Of a DNA stretch of 64,000 nucleotides, positions 19,324 through 28,428 are shown in pieces. This stretch comes from Mycobacterium sp. ST-F2. GTDB lineage: Bacteria > Actinomycetota > Actinomycetes > Mycobacteriales > Mycobacteriaceae. Below the pieces are notes generated by a model. The model was not told the DNA's origin and searched no databases. It saw only the letters and a list, made by a program, of their open reading frames with translations. Where the stretch lies: positions 29,956 through 93,955 of the forward strand of contig NZ_JMHT01000010.1 of NCBI RefSeq assembly GCF_001905655.1. The letters are read 5' to 3'. Position numbers and translations under genes: made by a program. The number at the start of each line of letters is the position of its first letter. The first letter of the stretch is position 1.

Positions 19324-20081
19324 CAGCAGAAAGCCTCGATCTGTACGTTCTCGGCGGTCAGCCGGTCGCGGACCGCCCGGGCGATGTCGACGGCGCCGGG
19401 CGAATCGCCGTGTACACAAATTGATTTCACGGTGATCTTGATGGTGGAACCGTCGACGGCGCCGACGCGGCCCGCGGTCACCATGGACGCCACCCGGTCG
19501 GCGATGGTCGAGACGTTGTGCAGCACCGCATTACGTTGCGTGCGCGGCACCAGCTGGCCGTCGGGGCGGTAGGAGCGATCGGCGAAGGCCTCGGGAACGG
19601 TGCGTAACCCGAGTTCGTCGGCGGCGGCGAAGAACGCCGAACCGGCCAGCCCCAAGACGGGCAGCGCCGGGTCCACGGCGTGCACCGCGGCAGCCACCGC
19701 CCGCGCCTGCACATGATCGGTGACGATCGTGTTGTACAGGGCGCCATGGGGTTTGACGTAGCTGACGGTCGACCCGGCGACCTGTGCCAGCGCCTGCAAC
19801 GCGCCAACCTGATAGATCACCTCGGCGGTCAGGTCTTCCGGGCTGACGTCGATATAGCGGCGGCCGAAGCCTGCCAGGTCGTTGTAGCCCACCTGCGCGC
19901 CGATGCGCACGCCGCGCTCGGCGGCCGCCCGGCATACCCGCAGCAGGCCGGCCGGATCACCGGCGTGGAAGCCGCAGGCGATGTTGGCGCTGGTGACCAG
20001 ATCGAGCATCGCGTCGTCGTCACCGAGGCTCCACACCCCGAAGCCCTCGCCGAGATCGGCATTGAGATCCACCACCGCCAT
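19323..20081 (-). CDS. pxpA: LamB/YcsF family, 5-oxoprolinase subunit PxpA
   Basis: A 252-residue TIM-barrel-like protein with the family start DLNADLGEGFG, the ANIACGFHAGDP motif and YVKPHGALYN. PxpA acts with PxpBC to open 5-oxoproline to glutamate using ATP. No pxpB or pxpC is adjacent, so the partner subunits must be elsewhere or the function differs. Start ATG 20081; the upstream open frame is antisense to the sulfurtransferase gene. Confidence 0.88.
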   Translation of the reverse strand: MAVVDLNADLGEGFGVWSLGDDDAMLDLVTSANIACGFHAGDPAGLLRVCRAAAERGVRIGAQVGYNDLAGFGRRYIDVSPEDLTAEVIYQVGALQALAQVAGSTVSYVKPHGALYNTIVTDHVQARAVAAAVHAVDPALPVLGLAGSAFFAAADELGLRTVPEAFADRSYRPDGQLVPRTQRNAVLHNVSTIADRVASMVTAGRVGAVDGSTIKITVKSICVHGDSPGAVDIARAVRDRLTAENVQIEAFC

Positions 20082-20105
20082 GGCAGCCAGCCTAGGCTCG
20101 ACGCC

Positions 20106-20909
20106 ATGTCCACTCGTGACGACATTCTGATCACCGCCTTCGGTCTCGCCCAGCTGATCGCCGCCGGCGACGTGACGCTGCTCGATGTGCGCTGGCAGCT
20201 GGCCAAGCCCGACGGCCGCGACGACTACCTGGACGGGCACATCCCCGACGCGGTCTACGTCTCGCTGGAGGACGATCTGTCGGATCACACCGTCACCGGC
20301 CGCGGCCGTCATCCGCTGCCGTCGGGCGCCGCCGTGCAGGAGGCCGCGCGCCGCTGGGGCGTGCGGGACGGCGTGCCGACCGTCATCTACGACGACTGGA
20401 ACCGTGCGGGCTCCGCGCGCGCCTGGTGGGTGCTGCGCGCCGCGGGCGTCGAGAACGTCCGCATCCTGGACGGCGGGCTGGCCGCCTGGACCACCTCGGG
20501 TGGTCCGCTGGACCGCGGTGACGTCGAACCGGCACCGGGCGACGTCACCGTCACGCACCAGGACCTGTATGCCGGCGCCATGCCGACGCTGACCGCCGAC
20601 GAGGCCGCGGCCCTGGGCCCGCGCCTGGGCGACGTCCGCGCACCGGAACGGTTCCGTGGCGACGTCGAACCCATCGACCCCATCGCCGGGCACATTCCGG
20701 GGGCGATCAACCTGCCGAGCGTGCTGGCGGCCGACGGCACCCTGCGCACCGATGCCGCTGCAGACGTGGACGGTGTCTACTGCGGTTCGGGCGTCACCGC
20801 GGCGGTGGCGGTGGCCGCACTGGCGGCGGCGGGTCGGGACGTCGCGCTGTTCCCCGGTTCGTGGTCGCAGTGGAGCAACGAGCCGGGCCGAGCGGTCGGG
20901 CGAGCGTAG
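20106..20909 (+). CDS. Two-domain rhodanese sulfurtransferase
   Basis: A 267-residue tandem rhodanese. The N-terminal domain (1-130) has Asp in place of the catalytic Cys (YDDWNRAGSARAWW). The C-terminal domain (150-258) keeps the active loop with Cys in YCGSGVTA, which resembles the 3-mercaptopyruvate/thiosulfate sulfurtransferase loop CGSGVTA. It transfers sulfane sulfur to cyanide or protein acceptors. It is divergent from pxpA, 24 bp away. Confidence 0.88.
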   Translation: MSTRDDILITAFGLAQLIAAGDVTLLDVRWQLAKPDGRDDYLDGHIPDAVYVSLEDDLSDHTVTGRGRHPLPSGAAVQEAARRWGVRDGVPTVIYDDWNRAGSARAWWVLRAAGVENVRILDGGLAAWTTSGGPLDRGDVEPAPGDVTVTHQDLYAGAMPTLTADEAAALGPRLGDVRAPERFRGDVEPIDPIAGHIPGAINLPSVLAADGTLRTDAAADVDGVYCGSGVTAAVAVAALAAAGRDVALFPGSWSQWSNEPGRAVGRA

Positions 20910-20928
20910 CGACGGGTGGTCGATCCCG

Positions 20929-21801
20929 CTACCGGCGACTGAGCCTTCCCGCGCCCCAGCACAGCAGGAAGATGCCGAACGAGATCGACGTGACGAACAC
21001 CGAGACCGGCACACCCGGCGCCAGCGACAGCACGATGCCGCCGACCGCGGCGATCTCGGCGAACACCACCGACGCCACGATGGTGGTGACGGGGGAACTG
21101 AAGACCCGGCCCGCCGCGGCGGCCGGGGTGATCAACAGCGACATCACCAGCAGTGCCCCGACGATCTGCACGCCCTGGGCGGCCGCGACACCGACCAGCG
21201 CGGCGAACACGATGCCCAGCGCTCGCACCGGAACCCCGCGGGCGGCAGCCACTTCCGGGTCGGCGGTGGCGAACAGCAGCGGCCGGTAACAGGCTGCGAG
21301 GATCGCGACCACCAGCACGGTGACGACTGCCAGCAGCGTCAGTCCCGAATAGCCGACGCCGACGATCTGCCCGGTGAGCAACGCGAAACTGGTGCCGGTG
21401 CGGCCGGGGTACAGGTGGATGAACAGCACCGCCAGACCCAGGCCGAAGGCCAGGACCACGCCGATGGCCGAGTCCCGCTCGCGTGAGCGCTGCCCCAGGA
21501 TGCCGAAAAGGATTGCCGCCAGGGCACTTCCGACCAGGGCGCCGAGGCCGACGTTGAGCCCGGTCAGCAGTGCGAACGCGGCGCCGGTCAGGGACAGCTC
21601 ACTGGAGCCGTGCACGGCGAACGACATCTGCCGCATCACGATGAACGGTCCGATGAGGCCACCGAGCAGCGCCAGCAGCGCCGCGGCGAGCACGGCCTGC
21701 TGGACGAAGTCGCGGCTGAGCAGGTCCGCGGTCAGTGCCGTGTTGAAGAAGTTATTCACAGCAGTGTCCGCTCGCGTGCTCGGAGTTGTCGACGCCGGCA
21801 C
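20929..21801 (-). CDS. znuB: Zinc ABC transporter permease ZnuB
   Basis: A 290-residue ABC-3 family permease with eight or nine hydrophobic helices and the LIGPFIVMRQMSFAVHGSSELS segment that contacts the ATPase. It overlaps the ATPase gene by 50 bp. With the binding protein and ATPase it forms a high-affinity Zn (possibly Mn) importer matching the mycobacterial Zur-controlled znu operon. Confidence 0.88.
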   Translation of the reverse strand: MPASTTPSTRADTAVNNFFNTALTADLLSRDFVQQAVLAAALLALLGGLIGPFIVMRQMSFAVHGSSELSLTGAAFALLTGLNVGLGALVGSALAAILFGILGQRSRERDSAIGVVLAFGLGLAVLFIHLYPGRTGTSFALLTGQIVGVGYSGLTLLAVVTVLVVAILAACYRPLLFATADPEVAAARGVPVRALGIVFAALVGVAAAQGVQIVGALLVMSLLITPAAAAGRVFSSPVTTIVASVVFAEIAAVGGIVLSLAPGVPVSVFVTSISFGIFLLCWGAGRLSRR

Positions 21802-22558
21802 CGTCCTGGCCGACGACGACGTACTGACCGCCGATCCGGGCGACCTCGATGTCGGCGCGGTAGAGCGCGGACAGCGTCTCGGAGGTCATGACCTCCTCGA
21901 CGGTGCCGATGCGGAAGCGGCCGTCGACCAGGTACAGCACGCGGTCCACATACGGCAGCACGGGATTGACCTCGTGCGTGACGAACAGGACCGCGGTACC
22001 GGCCTCCCTGCGACGCTGGTCGATGAGGCTCGACACGAGTTTGGCGTTGGCGGGATCCAGGTTCAGCAGCGGCTCGTCGCACAGCAGCAGCGCGGGGTCG
22101 GAGGCCAGGGCCTGCGCGATCCGGACTCGCTGCAGTTCGCCGCCCGACATCACCGACACCGGGACGTCGGCCAGCCGGGCGCCGTCCACCTGGCTCAGCG
22201 CCTGGGTCACCACCGCTCGCCGTTGTGAGCGCTTGCGTGGACCGGCGAAGCCCCAGCGATGCCCGTCGCAGCCGAGGCCGACCAGATCGCGGCCGCGCAG
22301 CGTCAGGCCGGTGTCCAGTGAGCGGTGCTGCGGCACGTAACCGATGGCACCGGTGGTGGTCATCCGCCCGGCCGTCAGCAGCTGTTGGCGCAGCAGCACC
22401 TTGAGCAGCGAGGTCTTACCGGTGCCGTTCGGGCCGAGCACCGCGATGAACTCGCCGCGGCGCACCGTCAGATCCAGCCGGTCCCACAGGACACGGTCAC
22501 CGAATGACAGCCGCGCGCCGGTCAGTTCGGCGACTGCTGGGGTGGGATCTGGGGGCAC
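21752..22558 (-). CDS. znuC: Zinc ABC transporter ATPase ZnuC
   Basis: A 268-residue ABC ATPase. Walker A GPNGTGKTS (42-50), Q-loop VPQH, signature MSGGELQRVRIAQAL, Walker B LLLCDEP and H-loop VTHE are all present. The C-terminus ends NSEHASGHCCE, a His/Cys tail that could bind metal. Stop and start overlap with znuB; znuA lies 9 bp upstream. Confidence 0.9.
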   Translation of the reverse strand: MPPDPTPAVAELTGARLSFGDRVLWDRLDLTVRRGEFIAVLGPNGTGKTSLLKVLLRQQLLTAGRMTTTGAIGYVPQHRSLDTGLTLRGRDLVGLGCDGHRWGFAGPRKRSQRRAVVTQALSQVDGARLADVPVSVMSGGELQRVRIAQALASDPALLLCDEPLLNLDPANAKLVSSLIDQRRREAGTAVLFVTHEVNPVLPYVDRVLYLVDGRFRIGTVEEVMTSETLSALYRADIEVARIGGQYVVVGQDGAGVDNSEHASGHCCE

Positions 22559-22567
22559 GGCTATCGA

Positions 22568-23485
22568 TTATCGCGACGGGGCCGACGCGGTATCCAACTG
22601 GTGTGCCAGTGCCTCGGCGGTCTGCCGTTGCCAGGTCAGGAAATCCTGCCCCGCGGGCAGCGTCTCGGTGACCTCGACGACGGGCACAGCGGCCTTGCGG
22701 GCGGCATCCTGCAGCTGCGTGGTGACGGCGGTCTCGGTCTGCTTGTTGACCACCAGCGCGTCGATCTTGTGGCCGCTGATCAGGTCGAGCACCGCGGCCA
22801 CGTCGGCCGGAGCGGGGTCGTGGCCTTCTTCGGCGGCCGCGGCGAACCCGTGCGGGGTGAGGTCGACGACGCCCGCGGCGGACAGGAGGTAGTGCGCGAC
22901 GGGTTCGGTGGAGACCACCGCGGCGCCCGGATGCTTCTGGCCGATGGCGTGCTCGGTGGCGGCGATGGCGTCGGCCTTCTTGCCGAACTCAGCGGCGTCG
23001 GTGCGGTAGGCGTCGGCGTTCGCGGGGTCGGACTTGGCCAGGTCGTCCGCGATCTTGGTGGCGACGGCCTTGGCCACGGCCATGTTGTAGAAGACGTGTT
23101 CGTTGGCCTCACCCGGGGCGCTGTGCGGCAACAGCGAGTAGGCGTCCACGGTGGTGACGTTCTTGTGGTTCTTCAGCACGTCGTCGGCCCAGTGGTCGTA
23201 GCCGCCGCCGTTGATGACGACGAGGGAGGCGTCGGCGATGGCGGCCGCGTCTGCCGGGCTTGCCTCGAACGAGTGCGGGTCGGCGGCGTCGTTGTTGAGG
23301 ATCGACTTGACGTCGGCGTGCCCGCCGGCCACGGCGGTGGCCACGCTGGCCCACACGTTGGTGGTGGCGACGACCTTCGACGAGCCGGTGGCGTGCCCGG
23401 AGTCGCCTTGCGACCCGCAGGCGGCCAGCCCGCCGACGGTCAGCGCGGTCAGGGCGGACAGTGCGATCAGCCTGGTCCGGGTCAT
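22568..23485 (-). CDS. znuA: Zinc-binding lipoprotein ZnuA
   Basis: A 305-residue cluster-9 (A-1) solute-binding protein. The signal peptide ends at LAAC (Cys23). Putative metal ligands are in NDAADPHSFE, the GEANEHVFYN loop and a second-lobe EGHDPAP, consistent with zinc capture at the membrane. ATG 23485 has GGAG upstream. It heads the znuACB operon behind a Zur-like dyad (23507-23529). Confidence 0.9.
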   Translation of the reverse strand: MTRTRLIALSALTALTVGGLAACGSQGDSGHATGSSKVVATTNVWASVATAVAGGHADVKSILNNDAADPHSFEASPADAAAIADASLVVINGGGYDHWADDVLKNHKNVTTVDAYSLLPHSAPGEANEHVFYNMAVAKAVATKIADDLAKSDPANADAYRTDAAEFGKKADAIAATEHAIGQKHPGAAVVSTEPVAHYLLSAAGVVDLTPHGFAAAAEEGHDPAPADVAAVLDLISGHKIDALVVNKQTETAVTTQLQDAARKAAVPVVEVTETLPAGQDFLTWQRQTAEALAHQLDTASAPSR

Positions 23486-23506
23486 GGATGCTCCTGCGGA
23501 TTAGTG

Positions 23507-23529
23507 TTAATGAAAACCGTTTGCAATAA
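23507..23529. promoter_or_regulatory. Zur-like operator
   Basis: An imperfect dyad of two 11-nt arms (TTAATGAAAAC and GTTTGCAATAA) around a single C; 9 of 11 positions pair. It resembles mycobacterial Zur boxes (AATGAAAA-type half-sites) and lies 22 bp before znuA, within the region shared with the divergent LacI gene. Zinc-dependent repression of znuACB is inferred. Confidence 0.65.
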
Positions 23530-23581
23530 ATCTAGTGCACTGTTGCCGTGCAGCGCGAATCGGATGCGCTAGCGTCACAAC

Positions 23582-24682
23582 ATGCCGAGGAGCCCCAACC
23601 CGAGGCGTCGGGCCACCCTGGCCTCACTGGCTGCCGAGCTGAAGGTCTCGCGCACCACGATCTCCAATGCCTACAACCGGCCCGACCAGCTGTCGCCGGA
23701 GCTGCGTGAGCGAGTGCTCGCCGCGGCCAAGGAGATGGGCTACCCGGGACCGGATCCGGTGGCACGTTCCCTGCGCACCCGAAAAGCCGGTGCCTTCGGG
23801 CTGATCATCACCGAGCCGCTCAACTATTCGTTCCGTGATCCGGCTGCGCTGGATTTCGTTGCCGGGCTTGCCGAATCGTGCGAGGAGGCCGGGCAGGGCC
23901 TGCTGCTGGTGGCGGCCGGGCCGAACCGCTCGGTCGAGGACGGCACCGCCGCCGTGCTGTCGGCCGGGGTCGACGGGTTCGCGGTCTACGCGGCGTCGGA
24001 CGACGATCCGTATCTGCCGGTGGTGCAGCAGCGGGGCGTGCCGATCGTCGTCGTCGACCAGCCGAAGGATGTCGAGGGGGCCTCGCGGGTCTGCATCGAC
24101 GACCGGGCGGCCATGCGCGGGCTCGCGGAATACGTTGTCGGCCTTGGGCATCGCGAGATCGGTCTGCTGACCATGCGGCTGGGGCGGCACTGGCCGCACG
24201 GCGACGCGCAGTCGGCCGTCGCGGACCCGGAGCGGTTGACGTCGCCGCACTTCCACGTGCAGCGCGAGCGCATCCTCGGTGTCTGCGACGCGATGTCCGC
24301 CGCCGGGCTGAACCCCGAGGCCCTCACCGTGGTCGAGACCTACGAGCACCTGCCGAGCTCCGGCGGGGCCGCGGCTGATGTTGCACTGCAAGCCAATCCG
24401 CGCATCACGGCGCTGATGTGCACCGCCGACGTACTCGCCCTCTCGGCGATGGACCACCTGCGGTCGCGCGGCATCTACGTGCCGGGCCAGATGACCGTCA
24501 CCGGATTCGATGGCGTCCCCGAGGCGCTGGCGCGCGGACTGACCACCGTGGCCCAGCCGAGCCTGGAGAAGGGCAGGCGGGCCGGCTACCTGCTGAACAA
24601 TCCGCCGCGGTCGGGGATCCCGGTGATCGAGGTGCTCGACACCGAACTGGTCCGGGGCCGCACCTCGGGCCCACCGGCCTAA
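23582..24682 (+). CDS. LacI family transcriptional regulator (Rv3575c-like)
   Basis: A 366-residue LacI/GalR protein. The N-terminal helix-turn-helix (ATLASLAAELKVSRTTISNAYNRP within about 11-36) and hinge (PDPVARSLRTRKAG) lead into a periplasmic-binding-like effector domain. Order beside otsB and kstR matches Rv3575c. The effector is unknown; a sugar is usual for the family, and the neighbouring otsB makes a trehalose link possible but unproven. Confidence 0.88.
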   Translation: MPRSPNPRRRATLASLAAELKVSRTTISNAYNRPDQLSPELRERVLAAAKEMGYPGPDPVARSLRTRKAGAFGLIITEPLNYSFRDPAALDFVAGLAESCEEAGQGLLLVAAGPNRSVEDGTAAVLSAGVDGFAVYAASDDDPYLPVVQQRGVPIVVVDQPKDVEGASRVCIDDRAAMRGLAEYVVGLGHREIGLLTMRLGRHWPHGDAQSAVADPERLTSPHFHVQRERILGVCDAMSAAGLNPEALTVVETYEHLPSSGGAAADVALQANPRITALMCTADVLALSAMDHLRSRGIYVPGQMTVTGFDGVPEALARGLTTVAQPSLEKGRRAGYLLNNPPRSGIPVIEVLDTELVRGRTSGPPA

Positions 24683-25434
24683 CCGGCCCGGCGCCGGGCC
24701 AGGTAGGCCAATGCCTCCGCGACATCCTCGGGGGAGTCGACGCGGTATTGCGCGGCCGACGGCCCGGTGCCGACCTTCACCCCGACGTCGCCGTCCCGCA
24801 GCCGGGCGAACGCCTTCTCGTCGGTGATGTCGTCGCCCAGGTACACGACGGCAGTGGCCCCCGCACCCCCGAAGTCGCGCTCTCGCAATGTGTCAATCGC
24901 CGAACCCTTGTTGGTGGTGATCACCGCGAACTCCAGCACCGCCTTGCCCTCGGTGGTTTCGGCGGGCCACTGCTCGCCGGCCGTCCGCGCCGCGGCCAGC
25001 GCCGCGTCGCCGTCGGCCTCCGAGGCGTTGCGCACGTGCAGGGCAACGCTGGCGGGTTTCGTCTCGACCGCGACGCCGGGGTACCGGCTTGCGATCTCGG
25101 TGAGCGAATCCACGATCTGGGCCAGCAGTACACCGTCGACCGTCTGGGTGAACCCGGTGTCGAACTCGGCGCCGTGGCTGCCCACCAGTTGCACTGACGA
25201 AGGCATGCCGGACAGTTCGCGCAGTACGCCCAACGCGCGTCCCGATACCAGCGCGACGAACGTGTCCGGCAGGTCGGCCAGCGCCAGCAGCGCAGCCGAC
25301 CCGGCCGGTAGTGCCCGCGCATCGGCAGGGTTGTTGACGATCGGCGACAGGGTGCCGTCGAAATCGGAGGTGACGAGCAGTCGGGGCGTGGCGGCGACGG
25401 TGTCGAGCGCCGCGATCAGATCAGCCGGGAGCAC
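24679..25434 (-). CDS. otsB: Trehalose-6-phosphate phosphatase OtsB
   Basis: A 251-residue single-domain HAD phosphatase. The nucleophile motif DFDGTL (D24, D26), the SGR motif (LVSGRAL), the SHGAEF cap segment and the late GDDITDEKAF metal motif match trehalose-phosphatase. It lacks the long N-terminal extension of M. tuberculosis OtsB2. It starts at GTG 25434, 3 bp after kstR, and overlaps the convergent LacI gene by 4 bp. Confidence 0.88.
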   Translation of the reverse strand: MLPADLIAALDTVAATPRLLVTSDFDGTLSPIVNNPADARALPAGSAALLALADLPDTFVALVSGRALGVLRELSGMPSSVQLVGSHGAEFDTGFTQTVDGVLLAQIVDSLTEIASRYPGVAVETKPASVALHVRNASEADGDAALAAARTAGEQWPAETTEGKAVLEFAVITTNKGSAIDTLRERDFGGAGATAVVYLGDDITDEKAFARLRDGDVGVKVGTGPSAAQYRVDSPEDVAEALAYLARRRAG

Positions 25435-25437
25435 CGG

Positions 25438-26043
25438 TCAGACTTTAGGGTGTTCCCCGTCGCCGATCAGCAGACGCACCGCAAGATCGAGTCGCTTGCT
25501 CACGTCGGTGGCCGACGCCCGGCGGGTCAGCCAGGCCAGCAGGTTCGACAGCCACACATCGGAGATGACGCGGGCGATGTGGTACTGGTCCTCGGTGGGC
25601 TCGCCGTCGCTCATGGCGCGGGCGAACATCGAGTCCATCAGCTTGCCGACGTGATCGACCTCACCGGCCGCGGAGGCGTCGGCGAACACGAAAGCGCGTG
25701 TCATGGCCTCGGTCAGCAGGGGGTTGCGCTGCATGGACCGGTTGAGCTTGCCGACCATCACGTTGAGCCGCTGGTATGGCGTGCCGCCTGTCAGCGAGGC
25801 CCGGTCGGTCTTGGCGTCGATGCGCTCGAACTCGCGGCCCAGTGCGGACACCAGCAGGTGCACCTTGGACGGGAAGTAGCGGTACAGGGTGCCGACGGCG
25901 ACGTCGGCGCGTTCTGCCACCGCACGCATCTGAACTGCCTCGTAACCGCCCTTGGACGCGATGGCCAGCGTCGCATCCAGGATGCGCTTGCGGCGCTCAC
26001 GCTGTGCTTCGGAACCCAGCTCGGATTCGGTGAGTACGGCCAT
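25438..26043 (-). CDS. kstR: KstR, TetR-type repressor of cholesterol catabolism
   Basis: A 201-residue regulator nearly identical to KstR (Rv3574) through the helix-turn-helix (about 18-60, RKRILDATLAIASKGGYEA) and ligand domain. KstR represses the side-chain and ring A/B sterol genes and is released by 3-oxo-cholestenoyl-CoA-type ligands. ATG 26043 is chosen for its homology and strong GGGAGGT ribosome site; an ATG at 26115 is possible. A KstR site at 26258 lies between it and fadE34, so autorepression is likely. Confidence 0.95.
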   Translation of the reverse strand: MAVLTESELGSEAQRERRKRILDATLAIASKGGYEAVQMRAVAERADVAVGTLYRYFPSKVHLLVSALGREFERIDAKTDRASLTGGTPYQRLNVMVGKLNRSMQRNPLLTEAMTRAFVFADASAAGEVDHVGKLMDSMFARAMSDGEPTEDQYHIARVISDVWLSNLLAWLTRRASATDVSKRLDLAVRLLIGDGEHPKV

Positions 26044-26257
26044 GTTCGTCACCTCCCGCGGGCGGACGGCGGAATCGGACTCGGGTGTAGCTGGCAGGGT
26101 TGTGTCGCGGGCCATGCGGCCATCAACTCCTTCGGGTAGCGCATTGGGTGAAAACGATACGCAAAGTGATCGGTAATTTCCCACCTCCAGGCGCCCCGGG
26201 ACACCCAAGTGTCCTGCTGTAATGGCGATCGACTTGACGTCAGATTGCTGTCACCAT

Positions 26258-26271
26258 TAGAACACGTTCTA
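26258..26271. promoter_or_regulatory. KstR operator (kstR/fadE34)
   Basis: TAGAACACGTTCTA is a perfect palindrome and a full match to the KstR consensus TnnAACnnGTTnnA. It lies 40 bp before the fadE34 start and in the shared upstream region of kstR, so one site can control both divergent genes. Confidence 0.92.
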
Positions 26272-26310
26272 GTGAGAAGCGTGTTCTTCTCGCCCAAACG
26301 CTAGGAGCGC

Positions 26311-28428
26311 ATGGTGTCCATCACTTCCACAACTATCGACTCGGAGCGGGCCGAAGTTCGCGAAATGGTCCGTAGCTGGGCTGTCGCGTCGGGTTCCATT
26401 GCCGCGGTCCGTGCTTTGGAAGGCGGAGCGGAAGACGTCGGTGATTCGTGGCGGGGCCCGTACAACGGTCTGGTCGAACTAGGGACATTCGGCGTCGCGG
26501 TTGCCGAGGACCTCGGTGGCGCCGGCGGATCGATCGCCGATCTGTGCGTGATGGTCGACGAAGCCGCCGCCGCGCTGGTGCCCGGCCCGGTCGCCACCAC
26601 CGCTCTGGCAACCCTGGTGATCACCGACGCCGCGCTGCTGGAGGCGCTGGCGTCCGGACAACGGACCGCCGGCCTGGCGCTGAGCGCCGACATCGCGTTC
26701 GACGGTCAGTCCGCGACCGGCACTGCCAAGTTCGTGTTGGGTGCGCTGCCCGACGGCCTGCTGATCCTGCCCGCCGGCGACACGTGGCTCCTGGTCGACG
26801 CCGCCGCGTCCGGCGTCACTGTCACGCCGCTCGAGGCCACCGACTTCTCCCGCCCCCTGGCCCGGGTCGAGCTGAGCGGCGCCGCCGCGACCGTCATCGA
26901 CGCGCCGGTGGCCGACCTGGCTGTGACCGTGCTGGCCGCCGAGGCTGCGGGTCTGGCCCGCTGGCAGTTGGAGACCGCCGCCGAATACGCCAAGGTGCGT
27001 GAGCAGTTCGGCAAGCCGATCGGCAGCTTCCAGGCCGTCAAGCACATGTGTGCCGAGATGCTGCTGCGGTCGCAGCAGGTTGCGGTGGCCGCGAGTGACG
27101 TTGCCGAGGCCGCTGTCGAAGGTGACGCCACGCAACTCTCCATCGCCGCCGCGGTGGCTGCCTCCGCCGCCATTGATGCCGCGAAACACAATGGGCGCGA
27201 CTGCATTCAGGTGCTGGGCGGCATCGGCTTCACCTGGGAACACGACGCGCACCTGTACCTGCGGCGCTCGTACGCCACCGCCCAGATCCTGGGTGGCCAC
27301 GGCACCTGGCTGCGCCGGGTGGCCGCGCTGACCCGCTCGGGCCTGCGTCGTCAGCTGCACGTCGACACCGGTGCGGCCGAGACGATCCGTCCCGAGATCG
27401 CCGCCGTGGTGGCGCAGATCGCCGCGCTGCCCGCCGAGAAGCACCAGGCCGCCCTGGCCGAAGCCGGACTGATGGCGCCGCACTGGCCGGCACCGTACGG
27501 CCGCGCCGCGTCGCCGGGCGAGCAGTTGGTGATCGACGACGAGCTCAGCGCCGCAGGCGTTGTGCGCCCGGACATTTCGATCGGCTGGTGGGCCGCGCCG
27601 ACCATCCTGGGGCACGGCACGCCCGAGCAGATCGACCGTTTCATCCCGGGCACCCTGACCGGTGACGTGTACTGGTGCCAGCTGTTCAGTGAGCCGGGCG
27701 CCGGCTCGGACCTGGCGGCCCTGCGCACCAAGGCCGTCAAGGTCGACGGCGGCTGGAAGCTGACCGGTCAGAAGGTGTGGACCTCCAACGCGCACCGCGC
27801 CAACTGGGGAATCTGCTTGGCGCGCACCAACCCTGACGCGCCCAAGCACAAGGGCATCACCTACTTCGTCGTCGACATGAGCTCGCCGGGCATCGACATC
27901 CGTCCGCTGCGCGAGATCACCGGCGAGGCGCTGTTCAACGAGGTCTTCCTGGACGACCTGTTCGTGCCCGACGACTGCGTCATCGGCCCCGTCGACGGCG
28001 GCTGGGCCCTGGCCCGCACCACGCTGGCCAACGAGCGCGTCGCCATGGCCGCCGGTGGTGCGCTGGACAAGGGCATGGAACACCTGCTCGACGTGCTCGG
28101 CGACCGTGAGCTGGACGCCGCCGAGGCGGAACGCCTTGGCGGACTTATCGTTGCGGCCCAGGTGGGCTCGCTGCTGGATCAGCTGACGGCGCAGATGGCG
28201 GTCGGTGGGCACGATCCGGGTGCGCCGTCGAGCGTGCGCAAGCTGATCGGTGTGCGCTACCGCCAGGCGCTGGCCGAGACCATCATGGACGCGCACGACG
28301 GTTCGGGTATCGAGGATTCACCGGACGTCCGGTACTTCCTGAACACCCGCTGCCTGTCGATCGCCGGTGGCACCGAGCAGATTCTGCTCACCGTGGCCGG
28401 CGAGCGGTTGCTGGGCCTGCCGCGCTAG
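26311..28428 (+). CDS. fadE34: FadE34, fused acyl-CoA dehydrogenase of sterol side-chain degradation
   Basis: A 705-residue tandem acyl-CoA dehydrogenase. An N-terminal ACAD half (1-340) is joined to a second half (about 355-705) with the FAD/substrate motifs WCQLFSEPGAGSDLA, GWKLTGQKVWTSNA and the end GGTEQILL. FadE34 (ChsE3) oxidises sterol side-chain CoA esters, acting as a fused version of the usual FadE heterodimer. It is divergent from kstR behind a perfect KstR operator. It overlaps the convergent AraC gene by 4 bp. Confidence 0.93.
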   Translation: MVSITSTTIDSERAEVREMVRSWAVASGSIAAVRALEGGAEDVGDSWRGPYNGLVELGTFGVAVAEDLGGAGGSIADLCVMVDEAAAALVPGPVATTALATLVITDAALLEALASGQRTAGLALSADIAFDGQSATGTAKFVLGALPDGLLILPAGDTWLLVDAAASGVTVTPLEATDFSRPLARVELSGAAATVIDAPVADLAVTVLAAEAAGLARWQLETAAEYAKVREQFGKPIGSFQAVKHMCAEMLLRSQQVAVAASDVAEAAVEGDATQLSIAAAVAASAAIDAAKHNGRDCIQVLGGIGFTWEHDAHLYLRRSYATAQILGGHGTWLRRVAALTRSGLRRQLHVDTGAAETIRPEIAAVVAQIAALPAEKHQAALAEAGLMAPHWPAPYGRAASPGEQLVIDDELSAAGVVRPDISIGWWAAPTILGHGTPEQIDRFIPGTLTGDVYWCQLFSEPGAGSDLAALRTKAVKVDGGWKLTGQKVWTSNAHRANWGICLARTNPDAPKHKGITYFVVDMSSPGIDIRPLREITGEALFNEVFLDDLFVPDDCVIGPVDGGWALARTTLANERVAMAAGGALDKGMEHLLDVLGDRELDAAEAERLGGLIVAAQVGSLLDQLTAQMAVGGHDPGAPSSVRKLIGVRYRQALAETIMDAHDGSGIEDSPDVRYFLNTRCLSIAGGTEQILLTVAGERLLGLPR

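Noticed and set aside
26479..28296. 605-codon minus-strand frame opposite fadE34
   Set aside because: Shadow frame, Gly/His/Gln/Arg-rich, no domain; fadE34 is certain.
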